A program made the translations under genes and the position numbers. Under the pieces are notes generated by a model. That model saw nothing but the letters and a program-made list of their open reading frames with translations. It did no database searches and was not told the origin of the DNA. From Butyrivibrio sp. CB08 (GTDB lineage Bacteria; Bacillota; Clostridia; Lachnospirales; Lachnospiraceae): a stretch of DNA of 64,000 nt. The stretch spans positions 1 to 64,000 of the forward strand of contig NZ_RAIR01000005.1 of assembly GCF_003625485.1 (NCBI RefSeq). Reading direction: 5' to 3'. Of the stretch, positions 23,972 to 32,123 are shown one piece after another (position 1 is the first letter of the stretch; every line of letters begins with the position of its first letter).

Positions 23972-24034
23972 TTCCACTTATCATTCTACGCTTATCTGTC
24001 CTTCATAGAAACTCGGATCCAAAGAATTAAAAAG

Positions 24035-24065
24035 GCCCTCCGCTACTATATGAGCAGCGGAGGGC
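24035..24065 (-). terminator. Intrinsic terminator of hsp20
   Basis: GCCCTCCGCT (24035-24044) pairs perfectly with AGCGGAGGGC (24056-24065). On the minus strand CTTTTTAA follows. It is 20 bases beyond the hsp20 stop. Confidence 0.85.
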
Positions 24066-24084
24066 GAAGGAGTGATACTATGTA

Positions 24085-24549
24085 TTAGCCTTCAATGGCT
24101 ATCAGATTCTTTTCAGGGATCTTATTCTCCATGGCCTTTTTAGGAATCGTCAGATTAAGAACACCGTGTCTGTAGCTGGCATCGACATCTTCTTTTTCGA
24201 CATTTTCGCCAACATAGAAGCTTCTTGTCATAGATCCTGCATAGCGCTCCTGCCTAAGAAGTTTACCCTTTTTGTTATTGTCATCCTTATCAAGATTCTT
24301 AGAAGCATTGATGGTGATGTAGCCGTTATCAAGTTCTACTGTGATGTCCTCTTTCCTGAATCCGGGAAGGTCTACTGAAATCTCGTAGTTATCATCTTTT
24401 TCCCGGATATCGGTCTTCATCATCCTTGATGCTTTCCTGCCATAAAGCTTGCGCTCCATGTCATGTTCCATGTTGTCGAATTCCTTCATGTAAGGGAATC
24501 CAAACAGATCATCAATGAAATTCTCTTCAAAAATACTAGGTGCTAACAT
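24085..24549 (-). CDS. hsp20: Hsp20-family small heat-shock protein
   Basis: The 154-residue protein has a central alpha-crystallin domain (about 45-140): MKTDIREKDDNYEISVDLPG at its start, DITVELDNGYITINA, and the conserved end HGVLNLTIPKK. It acts as an ATP-independent holdase for unfolding proteins. AAAGGAGGT gives a perfect ribosome site. A CIRCE operator and promoter lie at 24671-24712 and a terminator at 24035-24065, so it is a stand-alone, HrcA-controlled heat-shock unit. Confidence 0.95.
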   Translation of the reverse strand: MLAPSIFEENFIDDLFGFPYMKEFDNMEHDMERKLYGRKASRMMKTDIREKDDNYEISVDLPGFRKEDITVELDNGYITINASKNLDKDDNNKKGKLLRQERYAGSMTRSFYVGENVEKEDVDASYRHGVLNLTIPKKAMENKIPEKNLIAIEG

Positions 24550-24670
24550 AATGCTTACCTCCTTTGCACAAAAACAATTTGTTAACTGTTATTGAGCATT
24601 GGGACGGAGGGTTTGGATCATTGGAACCTCTAAGTCCTAACGGTCTTCTCTGTTCCTTTGTTCTACTTAT

Positions 24671-24712
24671 GGTATAACACCATAATTAGCACTCGTCAAC
24701 AGAGAGTGCTAA
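24671..24712 (-). promoter_or_regulatory. CIRCE (HrcA) operator overlapping the hsp20 promoter
   Basis: TTAGCACTC (24686-24694), nine bases, GAGTGCTAA (24704-24712) is a perfect CIRCE element. On the minus strand the -35 TTGACG (24694-24699) lies inside it and the -10 TATACC (24671-24676) follows after 17 bases. HrcA bound here would cover the -35. CIRCE before an hsp20 gene is less common than before groESL or dnaK. Confidence 0.95.
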
Positions 24713-24892
24713 TTTGGATAAAAAGATATTGTACTATTCAATACAAAATTAATATAAAAAATGGTCCGGAAATTATAACTAAAAATTTAAGTACAAAACA
24801 TAAAAACACGTAAGATGTAGATGTATTATGAGTTTATTAGGTTATGTATGTTACTAGAAAATATGCTGGCAGATTAACAGATTAAAAAATAA

Positions 24893-24920
24893 AACCTCTA
24901 TCTTATAAGGGATAGAGGTT
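24893..24920 (-). terminator. Intrinsic terminator of the lysozyme gene
   Basis: AACCTCTATC (24893-24902) pairs with GATAGAGGTT (24911-24920). On the minus strand an AT-rich tail follows. It is 25 bases after the stop. Between it and CIRCE (24713-24892) there is only AT-rich sequence without a recognisable feature. Confidence 0.75.
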
Positions 24921-24944
24921 ATTTGCGATTAATTTAGAGCGGCA

Positions 24945-25679
24945 TCAATCATTTAGTCGAATGTTTTTATATTCTGAATCCTTCATAACATCGCGGTCAA
25001 TGTATATTTCATCACCACAGTATCCATCTATAACGGCTCGGTCTGTGTACTGCCAAATTGCCCATTCTTGGAAAGGACTAAAATAGACGTTTCTAATCCA
25101 AATCGGAAAATCCAGTTTTTCGCCATAAAAATATTTAAGATAATAGCTCTGAGTAGTGTACACAACAGGTTTCTGGCCGTATTCTTTTTCGAAGAGCGAG
25201 ACCATTTGAAAAAGGCTGTTTAATACTTCTTCTTTTTCTGGTGGATTATGTCTCTCGTCACCATACCATTCAATATCTATGGCGGGAATCAAATCCATAT
25301 GATACTCGCCTGTAGCGGCTTTAAAGTTTTCAAGTTGCGCTTCAGGCGTACTTTCCAAACTCAGGAAATGGTAAAAACCATATTCAAGCCCGGTATTCTG
25401 TATACCTTGGTAGTTTTGATTAAGACAAGAATCCACAGAACTACTTCCTTCTGTTGCTTTAATATAAGCAAAAGATATTCCCTGTTTTTCTAACACATTC
25501 CAGTCTATATCTCCTTGGAAATGCGAAACATCTACTCCCTGTATAGCGTACTTAAATCCTATGCTAGTTGCTATTTTCTGCGTAAATAATAGTGTAGCTA
25601 TGATAATTGTCAATAGAGCAATAAACACTATTACAGTTATTCGCCTCTTTATTTTCTTCTCTAATTTAGAATATTTCAT
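24945..25679 (-). CDS. GH25-family lysozyme (muramidase), membrane-anchored
   Basis: The 244-residue protein has an N-terminal basic stretch and membrane anchor (about 12-34), then a GH25 domain: GVDVSHFQGDIDW (about 48-60), FAYIKATEGSS, PAIDIEWYG with the catalytic acids (near residue 135), and WAIWQYTDRAVIDG. GH25 enzymes cleave the beta-1,4 bond after N-acetylmuramic acid. The ATG at 25679 is preferred; a TTG at 25703 has no ribosome site. It probably acts outside the membrane in wall turnover. Confidence 0.9.
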   Translation of the reverse strand: MKYSKLEKKIKRRITVIVFIALLTIIIATLLFTQKIATSIGFKYAIQGVDVSHFQGDIDWNVLEKQGISFAYIKATEGSSSVDSCLNQNYQGIQNTGLEYGFYHFLSLESTPEAQLENFKAATGEYHMDLIPAIDIEWYGDERHNPPEKEEVLNSLFQMVSLFEKEYGQKPVVYTTQSYYLKYFYGEKLDFPIWIRNVYFSPFQEWAIWQYTDRAVIDGYCGDEIYIDRDVMKDSEYKNIRLND

Positions 25680-25789
25680 ATCTTTATTCTCTACAAATTT
25701 CAATTATCTTACATGCATTGGGTAATAAATTGGATACAAAAAAGCCGCTTAAATTAACGGGTTTGAGACACTAGGCGGAGGCAACCAAT

Positions 25790-26401
25790 TCACATCTCAT
25801 AAATCAATAATTCTGCCATTCTACGTCTTGTAAGCCCCTCCTTTTCCCACGATTCAACGAGCTTCTTGTCAGAAGCGGAAAGGTTCTTAGGATCAAGTAC
25901 CTCTTCTATTTCCTTTTCAGATAATACATATTGGTCTTTGTTGGATGCCTTAATATCTTTATACCCATTTATTTCGTTTAGCTGAGAATACGGATATATT
26001 ATTGCGCCGTCTATAACTGCTTCCTCATCTTCCACACCCACAACGATGTTAACAGAGAAAAACTCATTATTGTTCGAATCATTAATAGTAACTACGCCCG
26101 GTTTCTTATAGCCATCTTTCTTGGAATAAAGGCCTGATCCAATAAGTAGTTTCTCAATATCTTCAACAGTATAATCTTCAATCCCAATAGTAGATATATA
26201 GAATGTGATCATGGTAACATGATTTCCTGACCAGCATTCCAGGAAGTATGGGCGACGTCCTAATGAGCCACAATCCCAACCAATGTTTATATCCCCAAGT
26301 TGCTCCGTAACTTTTGGCCAGTACTTCCTCTCATGATCTATCATTGGCAGATAAAACTTTATATTGTTTCTATAATGCTCTAAGAATTCGATGGGTTTCA
26401 C
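25790..26401 (-). CDS. Hypothetical protein, 203 aa
   Basis: A soluble protein without a signal peptide. It has WPKVTEQLGDINIGWDCGSL near residue 28 and an acidic, helical C-terminus ending in a TRRRMAELLIYEM stretch. No family is recognised. The start codon is GTG, supported by GGGGGAT about 6 bases ahead. It stands alone, with no clear partner. Confidence 0.55.
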   Translation of the reverse strand: MKPIEFLEHYRNNIKFYLPMIDHERKYWPKVTEQLGDINIGWDCGSLGRRPYFLECWSGNHVTMITFYISTIGIEDYTVEDIEKLLIGSGLYSKKDGYKKPGVVTINDSNNNEFFSVNIVVGVEDEEAVIDGAIIYPYSQLNEINGYKDIKASNKDQYVLSEKEIEEVLDPKNLSASDKKLVESWEKEGLTRRRMAELLIYEM

Positions 26402-26511
26402 ACTACCATCCCCCTTTCAATAACAGCATACCGGTGACATTGAATATGTTCTAGCAAGAGGGGGTTTATATTATGAGATTATTTTCAAGTCACACTTGAG
26501 TAATAATAGGG

Positions 26512-27225
26512 TTAAGCCGCTTTTTCTCTGTGTTTATAACTCTTCCTAGCAAGGAATAATATGATTACCAACTGGATAATAAGCGTAATCGCAGAAATAT
26601 AAACCATCTCAACCGGAAAACTCATCCCACTTGAAAGAGTGGACGCACTACAGCCGATTGCCCAGTAAATAGGCCAAAGCGTAAATATGTTTTCGCTGAT
26701 TGCATAAAACACCCCGCAGATAGCCACTGTAAGGCAAAGTTTGCCTATCTCAAGCATGCCAAGTGTACCAATATGATAAATACCGACGCTTAATGCTGTA
26801 AGAAGAACCGCAGCAACTTTGCCAAACGCCCTCTTGTATCTTGTAAACAGCCAGCCAAAGATAAACATCACTTCCCAGATTGAAAAGGCATTAAAGAGTA
26901 TAGTGTTGATCACATCTGGACCATTTAGATATTCTCTAATCCCTATAAAACGCCAGGCTCCAAGTACTACAGAAAACAGCAATGCAAGCCCCAACTTCTT
27001 AGTTGTAACGCCAAGGCCCTGCAGACCTTCTTTTGTAACTCTTGTAACCCATATCACTGGAAGAAGAGTACACAGTCCAATGATGATCATAAGCAACGAA
27101 ACAAGCAGAGTATAAATCATATTGTCTTTAAACAGGTTATTATCTCCATAATACCCAATCCACATCAGAAGCAGCGACGCCACAGCTGCTACTATTTCCT
27201 TATTATTTTTACCATTAGTATTCAT
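26512..27225 (-). CDS. CPBP-like membrane protein with degenerate active site
   Basis: The 237-residue protein has seven or eight membrane segments in the arrangement of CPBP (CAAX) proteases. The region matching EExxxR reads WEVMFIFGWLFTR, so one Glu remains and the Arg is replaced, while LSVGIYHIG keeps a His. It is therefore probably not an active protease. AAAGGAGT precedes the ATG. It lies 120 bases behind the marR gene, with a terminator and a half-operator (ACTGTTTGGT, 27276-27285) in between, so MarR may control it. Confidence 0.6.
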   Translation of the reverse strand: MNTNGKNNKEIVAAVASLLLMWIGYYGDNNLFKDNMIYTLLVSLLMIIIGLCTLLPVIWVTRVTKEGLQGLGVTTKKLGLALLFSVVLGAWRFIGIREYLNGPDVINTILFNAFSIWEVMFIFGWLFTRYKRAFGKVAAVLLTALSVGIYHIGTLGMLEIGKLCLTVAICGVFYAISENIFTLWPIYWAIGCSASTLSSGMSFPVEMVYISAITLIIQLVIILFLARKSYKHREKAA

Positions 27226-27311
27226 AGTTCAGACTCCTTTCATTTAGTCCATGTATTGATTTGTTTGCTTTCCATACTGTTTGGTCTCCATACTCTTTTC
27301 CCAAAAAGAAG

Positions 27312-27330
27312 GCCATGCCCAAGGCATAGC
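27312..27330 (-). terminator. Intrinsic terminator or attenuator after marR
   Basis: GCCATGCC (27312-27319) pairs with GGCATAGC (27323-27330) around a 3-base loop. On the minus strand a T-rich tail (CTTCTTTTTGG) follows. It separates marR from the CPBP-like gene. Confidence 0.65.
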
Positions 27331-27345
27331 TCTTTTCCCTGATAA

Positions 27346-27789
27346 TCAATCTAAAGATTCTTCAAGTTTCTCAATGATCTTCACAAAATCCTCAACCGAT
27401 TGTTTCGGCAACTTAGACATATATTGATAAAGTGGCTGTACTTTCTGTTTATGATATTCATCATGAAGCCTGTTTGCTTCCTGTCCTGCCTTAGTAAGAA
27501 AAATACTGATCTGAGCATCTGAATGCGGAGAGACCTTCTTTTCTATAAGTCCTTTATCAACCAGCTTATACAACATCTGAGATGCAGTACCCTTCGTGAT
27601 TCCTCTTCTTTTTGCTATTTCAGTAACGCTGATCCCAGGGTATTCTCCAATCAGCATGATAGTTTGAATCTCAGGCTGTGATAGTGAAATACCATTTCCG
27701 TAGTCAACTACCAGCTTTTCCATATGTATATATTTGTGGATGACACGCTCTAATAATGTTGATATTTCCTTAAATTCATCTACCTTCAT
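27346..27789 (-). CDS. MarR-family transcriptional regulator
   Basis: The 147-residue protein has the MarR winged helix: ISVTEIAKRRGITKGTASQM (recognition helix) and VSPHSDAQISIFLTKAG for the wing. The ATG at 27789 is supported by GAGGAA 6 bases ahead; a frame to 27819 would run through the operator. An inverted repeat GTTTGGT-G-ACCAAAC lies just downstream of the -10, so it is probably autorepressed. The downstream CPBP-like gene is a likely second target. Confidence 0.9.
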   Translation of the reverse strand: MKVDEFKEISTLLERVIHKYIHMEKLVVDYGNGISLSQPEIQTIMLIGEYPGISVTEIAKRRGITKGTASQMLYKLVDKGLIEKKVSPHSDAQISIFLTKAGQEANRLHDEYHKQKVQPLYQYMSKLPKQSVEDFVKIIEKLEESLD

Positions 27790-27806
27790 AGTATGTTCCT
27801 CAAACA

Positions 27807-27853
27807 GTTTGGTGACCAAACAGTATGATAAACTTCCTCACATATAATGTCAA
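27807..27853 (-). promoter_or_regulatory. marR promoter with operator palindrome
   Basis: On the minus strand TTGACA (27848-27853), 17 bases, TATCAT (27825-27830), followed by the palindrome GTTTGGTGACCAAAC (27807-27821) at the expected transcription start. The layout matches that of the other MarR operon at 20585-20630. Confidence 0.75.
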
Positions 27854-27888
27854 TACCTACTTTTAATTTATAAAACCCCAATACTACA

Positions 27889-28467
27889 TTACTGTTCACG
27901 AAATGTAATAGTCCCATCGTCAGACATGCTATCTATTATCGCAAGTGACATAACATCGTAGCCCATCTTTCGAAGATCATCTCCACCAGGCTGAAATCCC
28001 TTTTCTATGCAGATTCCTATGCCCGCAACGCCTGCCCCCGCCTGATCACAGATCTCAAGAAGCCCTTTCATGGCATTTCCGATTGCCAGGAAGTCGTCTA
28101 TTAGAAGGACTGTATCTGAACCATCCAGGTGATCTCTGGATACGATCACATCATATTCTTCTTTATGGGTAAAAGAGCTAACTCTGGACGCATACACGTC
28201 CTCTCCGAGATTAAGGCTCCTGGATTTTTTTGCAAACACTAACGGAACGTCAAAAAGCCTTGCCACGGAACAGCCAACAGCAATTCCAGACGCTTCGATG
28301 GTCAGCACTTTTGTTATTCCGCTATACCGAAATCTCTGATAGAACTCCTCCGCCATCTGGTCCATAAGAGTTACATCTACCTTATGATTCAAGAATCCAT
28401 CAACTTTAAGGATATTCCCTGGATATACCCTGCCTTCACTTGTAATTCTATCTTCTAAAAGCTTCAT
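27889..28467 (-). CDS. xpt: Xanthine phosphoribosyltransferase
   Basis: The 192-residue protein matches Xpt along its length: MKLLEDRITSEGRVYPGNIL at the start, KVLTIEASGIAVG, VFAKKSRSLNLG, and VLLIDDFLAIGNAM, the PRPP-binding loop. It converts xanthine and PRPP to XMP in purine salvage. GAGAGGAGGACC precedes the ATG. It is the last gene of a six-gene minus-strand operon (30967 to 27889). No purine riboswitch is visible ahead of it. Confidence 0.95.
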   Translation of the reverse strand: MKLLEDRITSEGRVYPGNILKVDGFLNHKVDVTLMDQMAEEFYQRFRYSGITKVLTIEASGIAVGCSVARLFDVPLVFAKKSRSLNLGEDVYASRVSSFTHKEEYDVIVSRDHLDGSDTVLLIDDFLAIGNAMKGLLEICDQAGAGVAGIGICIEKGFQPGGDDLRKMGYDVMSLAIIDSMSDDGTITFREQ

Positions 28468-28491
28468 TGGTCCTCCTCTCTTGAACTCTCT

Positions 28492-29130
28492 TTATTCAAG
28501 TCCTTTGACAACCTTCGCAAGCTCCTCAGCCAGCGTAATATGCCCTTCCGGCGTCAAATGTAGTGAATCAACGTCCGATGGGTAGATATACTTTGCTGCG
28601 TCAAAGAAGATACAGCCCTTCTCATCAGCTACCTTCCTGTAAGCCTGCGGAAATCTCTTGGATTCCTCGATAGAGCCCTCGTCAAATGCGCCATAAAACG
28701 CTGATGTCTTGATGTCCTTGCCAATCTCAGGCGGTGAAACCAGGATTATCTTTGGCACAAACTCCTGCTTTTCAGCGGTAAAAGACTTAATGACATCCAC
28801 CAATTTACCGGCGCTTTCTGCTATCTTCTCCGCGTTCAGATGAAATGTGAGTTTAAGGTCATTACTACCAAGCATCAGGATCACGATGTCTATTGGCCTG
28901 TGGGAATAGATGCAGGGCATCAGGTAGTCCATTCCATTCTTCCAGCCATCAACTGGGTCGTCGTAAAGCGTAGTCCTGCCGCTGCAACCCTCCTCAATAA
29001 CGTTGTACTCATCCCCAAGGAGCATCTGAAGACGCCCAGGGTAGCGGATCTCCCTAGGATAGCGCATGCCATAACCAGGCATGTAACCGTATGTATTGGA
29101 ATCGCCGTAGCAAAGGATGTTTTTGACCAT
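28492..29130 (-). CDS. SGNH/GDSL-family hydrolase
   Basis: The 212-residue protein has the SGNH blocks: block I GDSNTYG (nucleophile Ser), block II Gly in GCSGRTT, block III GSND, and block V DSLHLTPEGH (catalytic Asp/His). This is similar to arylesterase/lipase-type SGNH enzymes; there is no signal peptide, so it is cytoplasmic. It lies between the fructosamine-kinase and xpt genes with gaps of 11 and 24 bases. Confidence 0.85.
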   Translation of the reverse strand: MVKNILCYGDSNTYGYMPGYGMRYPREIRYPGRLQMLLGDEYNVIEEGCSGRTTLYDDPVDGWKNGMDYLMPCIYSHRPIDIVILMLGSNDLKLTFHLNAEKIAESAGKLVDVIKSFTAEKQEFVPKIILVSPPEIGKDIKTSAFYGAFDEGSIEESKRFPQAYRKVADEKGCIFFDAAKYIYPSDVDSLHLTPEGHITLAEELAKVVKGLE

Positions 29131-29141
29131 CGTGCTTCTCC

Positions 29142-30050
29142 TTATTGATATCTCTCTATAGTCCTGATTACAGCTCCCAGGTACGCACTTCCAAACAGGT
29201 TCAGATGGTTCGTAAGATGGTAGAGGTTATACAGATCCCTCCTGTCTTCGTATCCCGGAACCTGTCCCATCTCGTCAAAATATGCCTCGTAAAATCTTCT
29301 GTCGAACCCGCCAAACAGCTCAGTCATGGCGATATCAGCCTCGTTGCAGCCAACATAAACTGCAGGATCTATAAGCATTGGCCTTCCATTTTCATCCGAT
29401 ATGAAATTCCCGGACCAGAGGTCCCCATGTAAAAGAGCTGGTCGCTCCGGTTCAAATAAGAACCTGTCCAGGTTATCAAGTAGCCTGTTGGCCTGCCTTA
29501 TTATGCCCTCGTCAAAATAGCCCGCTGCAAGCTCAAACTGCGGCCTTAATCTGCACTCAGCAAAAAACTCGATCCAGCTATTTTTCGCCGCGTTCTTTTG
29601 CTTACCGGCTCCGATATAATTATCACTGTTAAATCCATACTTTCCATCCGCCACAAAAGCCGATGTATCTGCCCTGTGCATGGCAGCCAGGCCAGTACCG
29701 AGCTGCTCCCAGAACTCTTTTACCGCACCAGCCCTTTCAATGAACTCCATCAAAAGAAAAGAGTAACCATCATCAGTACCAATGGCGTAAATATCTGGAA
29801 CCCTGATGGTTCCGGTAGTCTTGATGGCAGCCACGCCTTCCGCCTCAGCCCTGAAGAAATCGGCATTTTCAATGCTATTTGCCTTCAGGAAGAGAGATCC
29901 GCCATCTGACAAAACCAGCCTGTAGGCCTCATTAGCGTCTCCGCCGTGGATTGTCTGATGTTTCAAGACGGTCACGCCTTTCCCTCTGGCCAGCTGAACA
30001 GCCTCTTTTAGCGAGCCAAGCACAGGCGTTTTCTCAGTGATAATCCCCAT
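29142..30050 (-). CDS. Fructosamine/ketosamine-3-kinase family protein
   Basis: The 302-residue protein matches the fructosamine kinase family: QTIHGGDANEAYRL at the N-lobe, LFLKAN with the ATP-binding Lys, LLHGDLWSGN (catalytic loop) and MLIDPAVYVG. It phosphorylates the C3 hydroxyl of sugar-amine adducts, starting their removal from proteins or free amines. The ATG at 30050 has GGGGGA upstream; a GTG at 30062 is less likely. It is 11 bases ahead of the SGNH gene. Confidence 0.9.
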   Translation of the reverse strand: MGIITEKTPVLGSLKEAVQLARGKGVTVLKHQTIHGGDANEAYRLVLSDGGSLFLKANSIENADFFRAEAEGVAAIKTTGTIRVPDIYAIGTDDGYSFLLMEFIERAGAVKEFWEQLGTGLAAMHRADTSAFVADGKYGFNSDNYIGAGKQKNAAKNSWIEFFAECRLRPQFELAAGYFDEGIIRQANRLLDNLDRFLFEPERPALLHGDLWSGNFISDENGRPMLIDPAVYVGCNEADIAMTELFGGFDRRFYEAYFDEMGQVPGYEDRRDLYNLYHLTNHLNLFGSAYLGAVIRTIERYQ

Positions 30051-30080
30051 TTTATCCCCCACATATATCGAACAAAAAAC

Positions 30081-30392
30081 TCAGCCCCAATCCTCGTCGT
30101 CCGTACCAAGTCCGTAGTTTAGCAGATCATTGTACTTGGCGTTGGCTTCTTCGGCGGCTTTCTTGTTGTGCCAGGTATCTATATCGCTGCAGATGGCAAG
30201 CATCTCGTCAACGATAAGTTCTGCTGTCTGCGGCTTAACGTTGTAAAGATATGCCAGCATTCTGTCCATGGCCTTAGGGCTTCCAAGCTGTTTAGCTATC
30301 TGCTCACCAAGCTCTTTTGGAAATCCAAGCCTCTTAATTGCAGATACCAATTCGTCGCGCTTTCTGGCCCATTCTATCTGATTACCCGTCAT
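30081..30392 (-). CDS. Conserved hypothetical protein, 103 aa
   Basis: A helical soluble protein with LGFPKELGEQIAKQLGSPKA and LYNVKPQTAELIVDEMLAIC. It looks like a conserved Lachnospiraceae protein, but I know no function. Its ATG overlaps the upstream gene's stop by 4 bases (ATGA). It belongs to the operon running from 30967 to 27889. Confidence 0.65.
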   Translation of the reverse strand: MTGNQIEWARKRDELVSAIKRLGFPKELGEQIAKQLGSPKAMDRMLAYLYNVKPQTAELIVDEMLAICSDIDTWHNKKAAEEANAKYNDLLNYGLGTDDEDWG

Positions 30393-30622
30393 AGCTTATA
30401 CCCGCAATCTGCCTTCTGTGGTCCATCAATGCCAGACTCATAGTGGGCTCTGAATTCCATGTTGATCTCGCGGATCTCTTTTTTACCATCGATATAATCC
30501 TGGTACATCTCAGCAAGACCGGACATGCATCCATCACATGCACCGCTGATGTTTCCTATGGACTCCGCTACTATCTGTTCTCTCTGCTCTCTTGTTGTAT
30601 CTTTAATCAGTATTGATCCCAT
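30389..30622 (-). CDS. Conserved small protein with GACDGCMSG motif
   Basis: The 77-residue protein has a GACDGCMSGLAEMYQDYIDG motif, seen in a small Clostridial family sometimes labelled as purine-biosynthesis-related. The CxxC may bind metal. The label has no visible basis in the sequence, though the operon does end in xpt. It is 3 bases behind the ArsC-like gene and overlaps the next gene by 4 bases. Confidence 0.65.
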   Translation of the reverse strand: MGSILIKDTTREQREQIVAESIGNISGACDGCMSGLAEMYQDYIDGKKEIREINMEFRAHYESGIDGPQKADCGYKL

Positions 30623-30625
30623 ATT

Positions 30626-30967
30626 TTACTCCCACTTTTTCCAGACATCAGGCTGATAGCCAAGGGTGGACTGCTTTCCATTTCTTACAACCGGAGTCTT
30701 GATGATATGCTGACTCTCAAGGAGCTTTTCCAGCTTATCCTCGTCAGCTATGTACTGAAGAAGCGCCACTGCGTCTTTATCCTTGGCATTTGGGTCAACC
30801 ATGTTCATGATCCCGCCATTTGCGCTGGCAACAGAAGTAAGCTCTCCCTTACTCATGCCTTTTTCTTTCATATCAATGAACTGAAACTTGATGCCACGTT
30901 CCTTGAAAAATCGCTCCGCCTTCTTTGTATCATTACATTTCTTAGTGCCAAAAATCTGAATATTCAT
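30626..30967 (-). CDS. ArsC/Spx-family thioredoxin-fold protein
   Basis: The 113-residue protein has the ArsC/Spx fold: FGTKKCNDTKKAERFF with one Cys (Cys11), FQFIDMKEKG, and IKTPVVRNGKQSTLGYQPDVW at the C-terminus. A single Cys without a CxxC excludes Spx-type redox control through a CxxC switch; it is nearer the YffB/glutathione-type ArsC group. An actual arsenate reductase role is unproven. It is the first gene of the six-gene operon. Confidence 0.8.
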   Translation of the reverse strand: MNIQIFGTKKCNDTKKAERFFKERGIKFQFIDMKEKGMSKGELTSVASANGGIMNMVDPNAKDKDAVALLQYIADEDKLEKLLESQHIIKTPVVRNGKQSTLGYQPDVWKKWE

Positions 30968-31024
30968 CGAAATCTCTTTTCCCTAAAATATATTGTTCTG
31001 CTAAATATTATACACAAAAAAGCC

Positions 31025-31044
31025 GCTCAGTTGTTGAACTGAGC
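31025..31044 (-). terminator. Intrinsic terminator of the flavodoxin unit
   Basis: GCTCAGTT, GTTG loop, AACTGAGC, then GGCTTTTTTG on the minus strand. It lies 25 bases after the flavodoxin stop. Confidence 0.9.
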
Positions 31045-31069
31045 AGCCTTAAATTGCCTTACTGTAATA

Positions 31070-31507
31070 TCAGATCTCTGAAGCTGAATGCACGAGCCTG
31101 GCATCAACAGATGCTGCGCCTGGAACGTATTCTCCAAGCTTCTCTGCAGTCTTGCCAATACCGCTTCCGCCGGAAGTAGCAAAAGCATGGATGGTCTTGC
31201 CACTCCAGTCATAGCCCTTGCAGAAGGTGTAAACGACTCTTGGAGCCTGTCCGTACCAGATTGGAAATCCGATGTAAACGGTGTCGTACTGGTCGAAATT
31301 CTCGATGGTGCCAGTTACTGGAACGTCCTTCTTGCCCATCTGCTCTCTGTTGCATCTGGCAAGTGGATTAGTCCACTTGATATCTGCTGCGGTGTATGGC
31401 TCCTCTGGAACTATCTCAAAAAGCTCAGCACCGATCTTCTCAGCGAATTCCTTAGCCACCTTGGCTGTAGTGCCTTCAGCGCTAAAATATGTCACTAAAG
31501 TACTCAT
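31070..31507 (-). CDS. Flavodoxin-family protein
   Basis: The 145-residue protein begins MSTLVTYFSAEGTTAKVAKE, the FMN phosphate-binding loop (here SAEGTTAKVA). YIGFPIWYGQAPRVVYTF and FATSGGSGIG form the isoalloxazine-binding loops. It is a single-domain flavodoxin for low-potential electron transfer or an NAD(P)H-dependent oxidoreductase relative. It is 9 bases behind a nitroreductase gene in a two-gene unit closed by the terminator at 31025-31044. Confidence 0.85.
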   Translation of the reverse strand: MSTLVTYFSAEGTTAKVAKEFAEKIGAELFEIVPEEPYTAADIKWTNPLARCNREQMGKKDVPVTGTIENFDQYDTVYIGFPIWYGQAPRVVYTFCKGYDWSGKTIHAFATSGGSGIGKTAEKLGEYVPGAASVDARLVHSASEI

Positions 31508-31516
31508 ATATTCTCC

Positions 31517-32044
31517 TTAATCTGCGTAGTAAACGTAATTAGCCTTTCTTGGTGCAGGATTAGCTGCAGCGTCAGCTGCATATCCAAGTGCGCAGTGGCC
31601 AATTCCCTCGAAGTCGCCTTCAATTCCAAGGTTCTTCAAGATCTCTTTTCCAAAGTCAGATTCAAACTCTTCCTTGGCTCTATGGATCCAGATGCTGCCA
31701 ACGCCAAGGCTCTCAGCGGCATTCATGAGGTTGCCCATTACAAGAGAACCGTCATATACATAGGTTGGTACGTTCTTGTCAGCAAGTACGATGAGAACCA
31801 CAGGAGCGCCATAGAAAGGATCAAAGCCCTCGTTCCAGCCTCCGATCTTCCTGTTCTCCTCTGCAAGTTTATCTCTAAGGTCCTTGTTAGTAACTGCAAC
31901 GATGATAGGGCTCTGCTTGCCCATGCCTGTAGCAGCATATGTGCCTGCCTTGATGATGGCATCCAGGTCTTCTTTCTTGACCATATCAGGCTTGAAGTTT
32001 CTGCAGCTTCTTCTAGATTCCAATACCTTTAATGTTTCGTTCAT
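31517..32044 (-). CDS. Nitroreductase-family FMN oxidoreductase
   Basis: The 175-residue protein has the nitroreductase signature: LESRRSCRNFKPDMVKKEDL at the N-terminus (RRSxRxF), GTYAATGMGKQSP, and LGVGSIWIHRAKEEF. It is a dimeric FMN enzyme using NAD(P)H; natural substrates are unknown. It is co-transcribed with the flavodoxin. Confidence 0.9.
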   Translation of the reverse strand: MNETLKVLESRRSCRNFKPDMVKKEDLDAIIKAGTYAATGMGKQSPIIVAVTNKDLRDKLAEENRKIGGWNEGFDPFYGAPVVLIVLADKNVPTYVYDGSLVMGNLMNAAESLGVGSIWIHRAKEEFESDFGKEILKNLGIEGDFEGIGHCALGYAADAAANPAPRKANYVYYAD

Positions 32045-32123
32045 TGCTAAGTTTCCCCTTTCTTTTTTGATAGGGTCACTATAACATATTTATGCATTTA
32101 CCGCAATCGTATTGTGTGCAATT

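Noticed and set aside
28468..28491. Purine riboswitch ahead of xpt
   Set aside because: The gap to the upstream gene is only 24 bases and holds just the ribosome site; xpt is at the end of an operon.
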